The notes under the pieces are model-generated. The model saw nothing but the letters and a program-made list of their open reading frames with translations. It made no database searches and was not told the origin of the DNA. From Prosthecobacter debontii (GTDB taxonomy: Bacteria > Verrucomicrobiota > Verrucomicrobiia > Chthoniobacterales > Chthoniobacteraceae), in assembly GCA_945905735.1 (NCBI GenBank), contig CAMDQC010000006.1:1-64000 (forward strand): a stretch of 64,000 nucleotides of DNA, read 5' to 3'. This document shows positions 26,827 to 34,982 of the stretch, piece after piece. Made by a program: the position numbers and the translations under genes. Each line of letters starts with the position of its first letter. The stretch's first letter is position 1.

Positions 26827-27555
26827 TCACCGTTGCTCCCGGACTCGGTCAATGTTCGCGTTAATTGCCAGCAAGCGCTGCGGGAGGCCATACTCGCGAC
26901 CGATTTCCTTAGCGTCTACCATCTGGATCGGCTTTCCTTGGTTGCATAGTCCAAACTCCCGCATGACTTCAGCGATACTTGCCCGTTTGGCCGAGAGCAG
27001 CTTTTGAAGCTCCGCCTGGCTCCAGATGCTGTCCGGATTCGGGCGAGCTTTGCGGAATGCCTCGGTGTCATCGTGCCACACGCACGACGATCCATCGGCG
27101 TCGAGGAACGGTAGCTGGGAGCCGAAAGGATGCTCAGAGTAGAACATCTCGAATACGGCAAAGAGGCCCCGCCAATGGGTTTGGCGCTCCAACTGGTCTG
27201 AGAAGTGAGAAAGCCCCGATGCGGTTTGCTCATAGTCCCACGGATACCTTGGGGACATGAACCTCGGCCATTTGGCTTCGAACACAGCAACTTTGCTCTC
27301 CGTCCCACATGAGAGGATAATCGCGGCATCTGCGCCCATTTCGCGCTCCTCAGTATGCTGAAGAAGGAACGAGGATGCGGACAGCCCGGTTTGGCTGTTG
27401 CTGTTGATGATTCGACGTAATGCTCCCGTGAAATTCGACGTGTAGTCGTTCTCGTCCTTGATGAAGCCGAGCGACAAATCACTTCGGGCTTCCTTGTCCG
27501 CAATGGAGGCGAAGTTAATCAACTCGGCTAGTTGGTCTGGTGGAAGAAAGCTCAT
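26827..27555 (-). CDS. Unknown protein with PD-(D/E)XK nuclease-like motif
   Basis: A 242-residue soluble protein. EEREMGADAAIIL ... VAVFEAKWPRF gives Glu70/71, Asp76 and Glu93-x-Lys95, the layout of a PD-(D/E)XK nuclease active site. It lies between the TIR-like gene (4-base ATGA overlap) and the methylase (one-base gap), so all are co-translated. It could be a second, accessory or nicking nuclease of the same system, or a DNA-end binding relative. Family not recognised. Confidence 0.6.
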   Translation of the reverse strand: MSFLPPDQLAELINFASIADKEARSDLSLGFIKDENDYTSNFTGALRRIINSNSQTGLSASSFLLQHTEEREMGADAAIILSCGTESKVAVFEAKWPRFMSPRYPWDYEQTASGLSHFSDQLERQTHWRGLFAVFEMFYSEHPFGSQLPFLDADGSSCVWHDDTEAFRKARPNPDSIWSQAELQKLLSAKRASIAEVMREFGLCNQGKPIQMVDAKEIGREYGLPQRLLAINANIDRVREQR

Positions 27556-28661
27556 TTGGAAAGGTGGGTTTTCGGCTTTTCGTTCAATCGCGCTTCATAC
27601 TCCCAATACGCTTTCACTTCGGCTTCACCAGTGTGTCGCGGATCAATCTCAAGATAGTTCTCCCGGACATACGAAAGCAGCGCCTCCAATTTGGCTCGAA
27701 GTGGCTGGGCTTGCTGGCACGTGTACGTAAACCAAGCGCTCTGCTCGGGTGAAACGGCGACATCGCCTGGCATTTTGAAATATCCGCCTTTGTCGTTGGG
27801 AAGGGGATCCATTTGGTAGGAATATTTAAAGCAACTGTCCCATGCGGCGAAAAATTCTTGAACCAATTTACTCAGATCCTCGTCAGCAATGTGAAACACG
27901 GACTCATTTAAGACCGCTAACAATTCGATTCGCATCGCTTCGCCTTCGTATAGCACGCGCCCCTCTGCAACGGCTCGAATGAATCGATCCATCATTTTCA
28001 GGTTTACCCATCGGAACACGTTTTGGAGCTGAATCACGTCGCGCTCCCGCCTTATTTGCTCGGCACTTTTGGCTTCCAGCTCGTGTGGTCGCTTCGGGTT
28101 ATCCTTCACAATGAGCGTCGTTGCTTCTACCAGCAATTCGCGAAGAGCTCCGGTTTCATTACTGATAGCGGATTGGCATGCGACGGTTGGCTTTCCTTGA
28201 TCGTCGAACTCGCCATTGCACCGATAAAGTGAACAGCGATGACCGTGAACATCAAACGGAAGGTCGGCAGGCACAGCGCCGTAGGCTTGGTTGAATACTT
28301 GTATGATTCGATTCGGTCCAAGAACCCGAATCGCGTAGCCAAGTTCAATTGCGACGTTGGGATTGCAATACTTGCGCACTTCGCCGGCGTCGTTTTTGAC
28401 CTCGGCAACTTTTGTGAGATCGCAGACAAGCGCGTCGGCCTCGCGGATCTTCTGAAAGATTGAATCTTTAATGTCGGGGCTTCCGGGCACGTCACGCGTT
28501 GCCTCATCAACCACAACATGAAGGTTCATCGCATGGTCCGAATTCATGGCGATAGCGGCCTGACTCAATGCCTTACGAATGAGTTTCAGATTGACCAAAT
28601 GTGGAAGTTCAGACTGCCAAGAATAGAAAATTTTAAATGTTTTTTCGTTAGGTGCGGGCAT
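27552..28661 (-). CDS. TIR-like domain protein, first gene of the defence operon
   Basis: A 369-residue protein. Residues 8-150 match a TIR-like/nucleotide-binding fold seen in bacterial immunity proteins: KIFYSWQSELP (strand 1), VDEATRDVPGSPDI, ADALVCDLT and NPNVAIELGYA with Glu106 as likely catalytic residue. Such domains often cleave NAD or bind nucleotides. The C-terminal half (about 190-369) is helical with no known motif and may sense the trigger. The gene overlaps the next by four bases. Confidence 0.7.
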   Translation of the reverse strand: MPAPNEKTFKIFYSWQSELPHLVNLKLIRKALSQAAIAMNSDHAMNLHVVVDEATRDVPGSPDIKDSIFQKIREADALVCDLTKVAEVKNDAGEVRKYCNPNVAIELGYAIRVLGPNRIIQVFNQAYGAVPADLPFDVHGHRCSLYRCNGEFDDQGKPTVACQSAISNETGALRELLVEATTLIVKDNPKRPHELEAKSAEQIRRERDVIQLQNVFRWVNLKMMDRFIRAVAEGRVLYEGEAMRIELLAVLNESVFHIADEDLSKLVQEFFAAWDSCFKYSYQMDPLPNDKGGYFKMPGDVAVSPEQSAWFTYTCQQAQPLRAKLEALLSYVRENYLEIDPRHTGEAEVKAYWEYEARLNEKPKTHLSK

Positions 28662-28711
28662 GACGGTTAGACTGATTCGACGTTGGAATTCGTCCCGCTC
28701 GGCAACTTCGG

Positions 28712-28873
28712 CTACAGCGTGTCGAGCAGGATGGAGAGGGTGGGGGCAGTGAAATCGGTGAGCGGATTGGCGCTGCTGGTGTGCCGGATGAAAACGTATT
28801 CGTTCCTACCCTCGCGGAACGCGGAACTCGGGGCGGAGGGCGGCAGGTCGGCGGTGGTGTTTGACGGCTTCAT
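28712..28873 (-). CDS. Possible small ORF or gene remnant
   Basis: A 53-residue frame (MKPSNTTADLPPSAPSSAFR ... LLDTL) between the TIR-like gene and the ArsR remnant. The frame stays open only a few codons above the ATG. It may be the tail of a degraded gene. No domain is visible. Confidence 0.2.
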   Translation of the reverse strand: MKPSNTTADLPPSAPSSAFREGRNEYVFIRHTSSANPLTDFTAPTLSILLDTL

Positions 28874-28975
28874 TGAAGTATCGGTCGGATTCGTGGAGGA
28901 GGATTGGACGACGGCGCTCTACTGGCAAGCACAGAAGCGGGCGAAGTCACGCCCGTGGTAATTGTTGGTCCGTGG

Positions 28976-29192
28976 TTACGTCGTCGGCAAGCGGTCGAGG
29001 CGGAGGAGGCAGACGCCGAAGTCGATGGCGGACTGGCCGGGGACTTGGTATTGGGGGGGCGATGCCGTAGAGTTTGGGGCGGTCGTTGGTGACGATTCCG
29101 GCGCGGCGCAGGACGGTGATGTGTTTGCTGATGTTGGTGGCAGGAATGTTTAGCCGCTGGGCCAGCTCGGCGACTTGCCTTTGTTGCCCCCC
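28976..29192 (-). pseudogene. ArsR-like HTH regulator remnant
   Basis: Translated on the minus strand this gives VAELAQRLNIPATNISKHIT and VLRRAGIV, a clear winged-helix recognition unit of ArsR type. The N-terminus is missing: the upstream gene's stop abuts it. After LYGIAP the frame shifts in a run of seven C (29053-29059 on the plus strand) and continues as QYQVPGQSAIDFGVCLLRLD to a TAA at 28976. Truncation plus frameshift make a remnant the best call. Confidence 0.65.
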
Positions 29193-29732
29193 CTAGAATC
29201 CCGGCAACACAGGCTTCACCCCCGGAGGCTTCGGCATCTTCCCCAGTTTCTTCTCCAAATCCTCCGCATCCCGCGACTCCAGCTTGAGCACCAGCCCCAG
29301 GGCCGTCTCAGCCTTCGCTCTATCCGAGCGCTCCCACTTGTTCAGCTTAAACGCGCCTTTGATCCCTTGCTCCAGCCCCTTAAATTGCGGTGGTGTCTTC
29401 GACTTCTCTTCCTTCCATGAGAACTTCCCTTTCTCCGCCTCCAGAATCTTCGCCACCTCCGCATCCGTAATCTGCACTGGCACCCCATCCACCGGTAAAT
29501 GCGCGTACTCGATCCGGTGGCAAATCCCATCTACATATGACGCCCGCACCCGCCAGCCCTGATACTCGTAGGCCTTCTCCAGCCCTCCCGCGATCAGTGG
29601 CTTATCATTCGGCCCCGTCAAATCCTCCCTCGGCTGCCCGTAACGAAGCTGTGCCTGCCCCACCGTCTCCCCGAGGCGAGCGTGAGCGGTGATGGTGACG
29701 AGGAGTGCGGCGGAAATGGCGAGTATCTTCAT
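29193..29732 (-). CDS. Secreted protein of unknown function
   Basis: A 179-residue protein with a signal peptide (MKILAISAALLVTITAHA). The mature part has a GETVGQAQLRYGQPREDL start and YEYQGWRVRASYVDG, a pattern I recall from small secreted Verrucomicrobiota proteins of unknown role. The Lys/Glu-rich C-terminus ends KPPGVKPVLPGF. It has no enzymatic motif and lies next to the ArsR remnant. Confidence 0.65.
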   Translation of the reverse strand: MKILAISAALLVTITAHARLGETVGQAQLRYGQPREDLTGPNDKPLIAGGLEKAYEYQGWRVRASYVDGICHRIEYAHLPVDGVPVQITDAEVAKILEAEKGKFSWKEEKSKTPPQFKGLEQGIKGAFKLNKWERSDRAKAETALGLVLKLESRDAEDLEKKLGKMPKPPGVKPVLPGF

Positions 29733-29868
29733 AGATTCCCGGAAGAGACGCGGTGCGGCGGCGGAAGGTTACGCGAATCAATAAATGTAGAAACGAGTGA
29801 TTGGATGACCACGTTATCACTTTCCCTCGCGTGGAAAGGGCATTACCGTCGCAACCCTTTTTCCATTT

Positions 29869-32652
29869 ATGGCCATTACTTTTGCAACCCGTTTTAACGC
29901 TGACGTGCTGGATGATGCGTATGCCCGTTGGCAGCGCGACCCGCTTTCGGTCGAGTCTTCTTTTGCTGCTTTTTTTGAGGGCTTCGAGCTCGGCGCGATC
30001 CAGCCGGCGCAGAAAAATGGGAACTCTGCGGGGCCGGGAACTTGTGGGGACGGTGGGTTGCAAACGCGGGTGGATGCGCTGGTTTATAGTTACCGGACGT
30101 TGGGGCATTTAAACGCGCTGACGAATCCGCTACAGGAGACGGCGACGGAGCATCCGCTGCTGGCTTTGCGGGAGTTGGGGTTTGAGGAGAAAGACCTCGA
30201 TTTGGTGGTGTCGTCGAAGTTTTTCCTCGGCGGGCAGGCGATGAAATTGCGGGAGATGATTGCGAAATTGCGGGCGATTTATTCCAGCGAGATCGGGTTT
30301 GAATACATGCACATTCAGAACCCTCGCGTGCGGAATTGGTTGCGGGAGAAGATCGAGGCGCGCGGGGCGTGGACGCTGGATGTGCCGACGCAATTGCGGA
30401 TGCTGCGGCACCTCGTGAAGGTGGAGGCTTTCGAGCAGTTTTTGCACACCCGTTTTCTCGGGGTGAAGCGATTCAGCATTGAGGGCGGGGAGACGCTGTT
30501 TTCGGCGCTGGATGGCGTGCTGGAAAATTGCCCGCGCTTTGGGGTGGAGGAGATTTGTATGGGGATGGCGCACCGGGGGCGGTTGGCGGTGATTGTGGAA
30601 TTTTTGAAGAAGCCGTATGCGCTGATGTTTAAGGAGTTCGATCCGAACTATATCCCGGACTCGGTGTTCGGGGATGGGGATGTGAAGTATCATCTGGGGT
30701 ATCTGAATGAGCGGGTGATCAAGCCCAGCGGGGCGAAGGTGGAAGTGCGGCTGTCGGCAAACCCGAGCCATTTGGAGGCGGTGAATCCCGTCGTCATGGG
30801 TATGGCGCGGGCTCGACAGCGCATCCGTGGAGATGCGGAGGAGCGGACGAAAGTGGTGCCGATTTTGATCCACGGGGATGCGGCGTTTGCGGGGCAAGGG
30901 ATCGTGACGGAGGTGCTGAATATGTCGCAACTCCCCGGCTACAAAGTGGGCGGGACGATCCATATCGTGACGAATAATCAGATCGGCTTCACGACGTTGC
31001 CCGCCGATGCGCGGAGCACGGAGTATTGCACGGATGTGGCGAAGATGATCGAGGCCCCGATTTTCCATGTGAATGGGGACGACCCAGCGGCGGTGCGGTT
31101 CTGTGCGGAGTTGGCGTTTGAGTTTCGCCAGCAGTTTAAGCGCGATGTGGTGATGGACATCGTCTGCTATCGCCGCCACGGGCACAACGAGACGGACGAG
31201 CCCGCCTTTACCCAGCCCGATATGTATCGCGAGATCGCCGCACAGCCGACGACGGCGACGGTTTATCGCGACCGTCTAATCGCCGCTGGCGTGATCACAG
31301 TCGAGGCCGCAGCAGCCATGCGGCAAGAGATCGCGGATCGCCATGAAGCTGCGCTGGCAGAAGCAAAAAAGGCAGCGGAAGCAAAGAAGACGGGCAAGGC
31401 GAAAGCGGATGGAAAACTCGCAGGCAGCACTGCCGCGCCGCAGCCGCCCTACACGCACGATGCGGTGAAGACTGCGGTGGGTAAGGAACGTCTGGCGGCG
31501 ATCGTGAAGGGGCTTACGACGACGCCGGAGGGCTTCAATGTTTTGCCAAAGCTGAAGCGCGGCGTGTTGGAGAAACGCGCAGCAGTTTTCGCGAAAGGCG
31601 AGGGCTTCGACTGGGCGTTCGCGGAGACGCTGGCGTGGGGGACGCTGCTGCTGGAGGGCACGCCGGTGCGCCTCAGTGGGCAGGATGTGCGGCGCGGGAC
31701 GTTCAGCCAGCGCCACGCCGTCGTGTATGATGAAAAGACGCGCGATGCCTACGTGCCTCTGCAAAATCTCGCGCCCGACCAAGCGCGGCTCTGCATTTAC
31801 AACTCGCTGCTCAGCGAAGCGGCGGTGCTCGGCTTCGACTACGGGTACTCGCTGAACTACCCGGAGATGCTGTGCCAGTGGGAGGCGCAGTTCGGCGATT
31901 TCGTGAACGGCGCGCAGGTCATTATTGACCAGTTCATCGCCAGCGCGGAGAGCAAGTGGCAGCGCCCGAGCGGCATCGTCCTGCTGCTCCCGCACGGCTA
32001 CGAGGGCCAAGGCCCAGAGCACAGCAGCGCGCGACTGGAGCGGTTCCTCCAGCTCTGCGCGGAGGACAATATCCAAGTGGCGAACCTCACTTCGCCCGCG
32101 CAGTATTTCCACATCCTGCGCAGGCAGATGAAGCGGAAGTTTAGCAAGCCGCTCATCATCATGACGCCGAAGTCCATGCTCCGCCTAGAGGCCGCTGGAT
32201 CAAAGCTGGCGGACTTTACCGACGACACGTTCCACGAGATTCTCGACGATACGACGGTGGAAAAGAAGGCCGCAGCCGAGCGGGTAAAACGCGTCATTTT
32301 CTCCACGGGGAAGGTGTACTACGACTTGATCAATTTCCGCGCCGAACAGTCCATCGGCGACACGGCTATCGTCCGCATCGAGCAGCTCTATCCGCTGAAC
32401 GATAAGGTGCTCGCGAAGATTTGCGCGCGCTACCCGAACGCGGTGAAATGGGTGTGGTGCCAGGAAGAGCCGCAGAACATGGGCGCGTGGAATTTCATCC
32501 ACCCGCGCCTGCGCGCGGTGCTCGACGGCATCGGCAATAAACACCGCGTGCTCTACGCTGGCCGCGACGAGGCTGCGAGCACGGCGGTGGGCTCGAAGGG
32601 CGTGAGCGACATCGAGCAAAAGCAGCTCATTACGGCGGCATATAGCTTGTAG
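29869..32652 (+). CDS. sucA: 2-oxoglutarate dehydrogenase E1 component
   Basis: A 927-residue thiamine-diphosphate enzyme of the TCA cycle. The family N-terminus (WQRDPLSVESSFAAFFEG), GMAHRGRLAVI, HGDAAFAGQGIVTEVLN, NNQIGFTT (cofactor binding) and RRHGHNETDEPAFTQP are all present. The length is normal. It decarboxylates 2-oxoglutarate and hands the succinyl group to E2. The E2 gene is not adjacent; a sulfotransferase gene follows five bases later. Confidence 0.96.
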   Translation: MAITFATRFNADVLDDAYARWQRDPLSVESSFAAFFEGFELGAIQPAQKNGNSAGPGTCGDGGLQTRVDALVYSYRTLGHLNALTNPLQETATEHPLLALRELGFEEKDLDLVVSSKFFLGGQAMKLREMIAKLRAIYSSEIGFEYMHIQNPRVRNWLREKIEARGAWTLDVPTQLRMLRHLVKVEAFEQFLHTRFLGVKRFSIEGGETLFSALDGVLENCPRFGVEEICMGMAHRGRLAVIVEFLKKPYALMFKEFDPNYIPDSVFGDGDVKYHLGYLNERVIKPSGAKVEVRLSANPSHLEAVNPVVMGMARARQRIRGDAEERTKVVPILIHGDAAFAGQGIVTEVLNMSQLPGYKVGGTIHIVTNNQIGFTTLPADARSTEYCTDVAKMIEAPIFHVNGDDPAAVRFCAELAFEFRQQFKRDVVMDIVCYRRHGHNETDEPAFTQPDMYREIAAQPTTATVYRDRLIAAGVITVEAAAAMRQEIADRHEAALAEAKKAAEAKKTGKAKADGKLAGSTAAPQPPYTHDAVKTAVGKERLAAIVKGLTTTPEGFNVLPKLKRGVLEKRAAVFAKGEGFDWAFAETLAWGTLLLEGTPVRLSGQDVRRGTFSQRHAVVYDEKTRDAYVPLQNLAPDQARLCIYNSLLSEAAVLGFDYGYSLNYPEMLCQWEAQFGDFVNGAQVIIDQFIASAESKWQRPSGIVLLLPHGYEGQGPEHSSARLERFLQLCAEDNIQVANLTSPAQYFHILRRQMKRKFSKPLIIMTPKSMLRLEAAGSKLADFTDDTFHEILDDTTVEKKAAAERVKRVIFSTGKVYYDLINFRAEQSIGDTAIVRIEQLYPLNDKVLAKICARYPNAVKWVWCQEEPQNMGAWNFIHPRLRAVLDGIGNKHRVLYAGRDEAASTAVGSKGVSDIEQKQLITAAYSL

Positions 32653-32657
32653 ATCGT

Positions 32658-33542
32658 ATGAACTTTTCTTCGCTCGGCGCGCGCGCCCTGTCCCTGCTTC
32701 GGGGGACGCCCTCACAGCCGCCCACAAAGGCGTTTGCGATCCAAGTCCGGGACGCGGAGAGCGTGGAGCTATCGTTCCCGGTTTCGACGGGCGGAAGGGA
32801 GACGTCCTATTTCCTCATGGGCCTCGCGAAGTCCGGCACGGTGCTGATGAACGGGATGGGGAAAGCGCTGGCCGAGCAAGCTGGAGTGCCCTTTGTGGAC
32901 TTTCCCGGAACACTTTTCGGCAAGGGGATTCCGATCCTCGATGTCACGGATACGGGCGGCTTGTTTCGCGAAGCAGGGGTTTGTTTTGGTGGGTTTCGCG
33001 GTGCGTGGATCGGCAGCAAGTTCGTGGAGATTCCCGCCGCCGCGATGGTGGTCGTCCTAGTCCGCGACCCGAGGGACATTTTGGTGTCGCTGTATTTCTC
33101 GGTGCAGAAGAGCCACTGGGTCCCAGCGTCGGGAAAAGTCCGCGACAACGCTTTGCAGCGGCGGGAAGACGCGGCGAATACGGACATTGATCTGTGGGTC
33201 ATCGAGAAAGCGCCCGGCCTCGCGTCGGGCATGGAGCGGCTCAACACATGGTGCCAACTGGCCCGGCCTGAGCAGGTCAAGTTCTTCAAATATGAGGATG
33301 TGATCTTTGAAAAAGAGCGGTGGCTGCGGGGGATGAGCGAGTGGTTCGGGTGGGATGTCCCGCTGCACCACATCCAGCAGATCGCAGCAAAGCATGATGT
33401 GCGACCGGAGAATGAAGACGCCTCCCGGCATATTCGGAAAGTAGCCCCCGGCGACCACATCGAGAAACTCCAGCCCGCGACCATCGCTCGGCTGAACGAA
33501 ATTCTCGGGCCTGCGAGCGCGAAGTTTGGCTACACGTTGTAA
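32658..33542 (+). CDS. Sulfotransferase-domain protein
   Basis: A 294-residue protein with PAPS-dependent sulfotransferase signatures: YFLMGLAKSGTVLM (5'-phosphosulfate loop), VVVLVRDPRDILVSLYFS (3'-phosphate binding) and the C-terminal RKVAPGDHIEKL. It has no signal peptide or membrane segment. The acceptor is unknown, perhaps a glycan. It sits five bases after sucA, although no metabolic link is obvious. Confidence 0.8.
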   Translation: MNFSSLGARALSLLRGTPSQPPTKAFAIQVRDAESVELSFPVSTGGRETSYFLMGLAKSGTVLMNGMGKALAEQAGVPFVDFPGTLFGKGIPILDVTDTGGLFREAGVCFGGFRGAWIGSKFVEIPAAAMVVVLVRDPRDILVSLYFSVQKSHWVPASGKVRDNALQRREDAANTDIDLWVIEKAPGLASGMERLNTWCQLARPEQVKFFKYEDVIFEKERWLRGMSEWFGWDVPLHHIQQIAAKHDVRPENEDASRHIRKVAPGDHIEKLQPATIARLNEILGPASAKFGYTL

Positions 33543-33600
33543 GCCCGCTAAGATATGCGCAGACGCTCGGTTTCACCGTCTGCACATCGCACATCAATCT

Positions 33601-34626
33601 ATGAACCGCATCCTTACCTTCGCTCTTGCCTGCTTCGCGGGCGTCTCATTCGCCGCTGAAAAGAAACGCGTCGTCGTCTGCACCGTCACGACTGGTTTCC
33701 GGCACTCATCCATTCCCTTCGCGGAGAAAACCATCGAGAAACTCGGCGCAGAGAGCGGCCTCTACGAAGTCGTCGGCTGGGCTCGCCAGCCCGGTGCCGA
33801 GGCGCCGAAAAAGCCCGAGAAACCCAAGGCCCTCAAGCCGCTCGATCCCGCCGCCGACGATAAGATGAAGGCGCTCTACGAAGTCGCGAAACAAAAGGCA
33901 GCGGAGGCTAACGCAAAGTACGAAGCCGAACTCGCGAAATGGGGCCCCGAGCAGGACGCCGCTGTGAAAGCAGCGCAGACCAAGCGCGAGGACCAGATGA
34001 AGGCCAGCATGGCCATCCTCGCTCCCGACCAACTCAAAGCCAACAAAGTGGACCTCGTCATTTTCGCCAACACCACCGGCGACCTCCCGCTGCCGGACCG
34101 CGATGGCTTTATCAAGTGGATCGCCGACGGCGGGAACTTCGCAGCCATGCACAGCGGCGGCGACACGTTCCACGGCTTCAAGGGCTATTTGGAAATGCTC
34201 CAGTGCGAATTCAAAACACACGGCCCGCAAGTCTCCGCAGATCTTATCGCGGGTGATAAGGCGCACCCGGCGAACGGCGGCATCGGCGAAAAGTGGGACC
34301 TCGCGATGGAGGAGATGTATGAGTTCAAAGACGGTAGCCACGACCGCGCAAAAATCCGGGCGCTCTGGTACCTACGCCATCACCCGGTGAAGAAAGATGA
34401 ACTCGGCTACAACCCCGTGAGCTGGTGCCGCAACGAAGGCAAAGGCCGCGTATTTTACACCAGCCTTGGCCACCGCGAAGACCTCTGGAGCGACGATCCC
34501 GCGATGCCTGGACGCAAGAATTCCGTGGAAGTGAGCAAGCAATACCAAGCGCACATCCTCGGCGGCATCAAGTGGGCGCTCGGCTTAGTCCCCGGCGACG
34601 CAACGCCAAATCCCGACGTTAAGTAG
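33601..34626 (+). CDS. Secreted ThuA-like domain protein
   Basis: A 341-residue protein from the ATG at 33601, where a signal peptide begins (MNRILTFALACFAGVSFA). It has a ThuA (glutamine amidotransferase-like) fold: VVCTVTTGFRHSSIP, NTTGDLPLPDRDGFIKW, GGNFAAMHSGGDTFHGF and RVFYTSLGHREDLWSDD. A charged coiled-coil-like insertion occupies about residues 67-132. ThuA-domain proteins of Planctomycetota and Verrucomicrobiota are thought to act in sugar metabolism; the substrate is unknown. Confidence 0.82.
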   Translation: MNRILTFALACFAGVSFAAEKKRVVVCTVTTGFRHSSIPFAEKTIEKLGAESGLYEVVGWARQPGAEAPKKPEKPKALKPLDPAADDKMKALYEVAKQKAAEANAKYEAELAKWGPEQDAAVKAAQTKREDQMKASMAILAPDQLKANKVDLVIFANTTGDLPLPDRDGFIKWIADGGNFAAMHSGGDTFHGFKGYLEMLQCEFKTHGPQVSADLIAGDKAHPANGGIGEKWDLAMEEMYEFKDGSHDRAKIRALWYLRHHPVKKDELGYNPVSWCRNEGKGRVFYTSLGHREDLWSDDPAMPGRKNSVEVSKQYQAHILGGIKWALGLVPGDATPNPDVK

Positions 34627-34742
34627 AAGTCGCATCACGACACAGGCCCAAGATAGGCCGCTCGGACTTCAAAAGCCCGACGACTGCTGGATGCGATTAC
34701 GCAACATCGTGCGCTGCTGCACAAAAAAGCACCGCTGCCGAA

Positions 34743-34904
34743 GTGAGCACTCAGCTCGACGTGGAGATCAAGCGGCTGGAAGCACTGCGCTCCATCGACG
34801 ACCACGTCTGCCCCGAAGAGATCGAGCGTTTGCGCACGCTAACCACCATCGCCACCACGCGCCTACGGATGGACGCGCTGCGGCTCATCCTTCGCACTCC
34901 GTAA
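34743..34904 (+). CDS. Possible small helical protein, GTG start
   Basis: A 53-residue frame starting GTG AGC ACT and ending at the TAA at 34902-34904, just before a strong terminator. The peptide is helical and amphipathic (EIKRLEALRSIDDHV, EEIERLRTL). There is no ATG in the frame. Position between a gene and a terminator and a sensible composition favour a real gene, weakly. Confidence 0.35.
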   Translation: MSTQLDVEIKRLEALRSIDDHVCPEEIERLRTLTTIATTRLRMDALRLILRTP

Positions 34905-34925
34905 CACCTATAGTATAGACAGCAA

Positions 34926-34955
34926 AAATGCCCGGAGCCGAAGCTCCGGGCATTT
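34926..34955. terminator. Bidirectional intrinsic terminator
   Basis: A perfect 13-bp stem (AAATGCCCGGAGC) with a CGAA loop, with A/T pairs at its base. It lies between two convergent genes, the ThuA-side genes and the EF-hand gene, and can serve both. Confidence 0.8.
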
Positions 34956-34982
34956 GCGTGATTAGCTCTCTGTCCGCGTGGT

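Noticed and set aside
26826-26891. Longer N-terminus for the C5 methylase
   Set aside because: It would overlap the upstream gene by 65 bases; the ATG one base after that gene's stop fits the conserved domain start.
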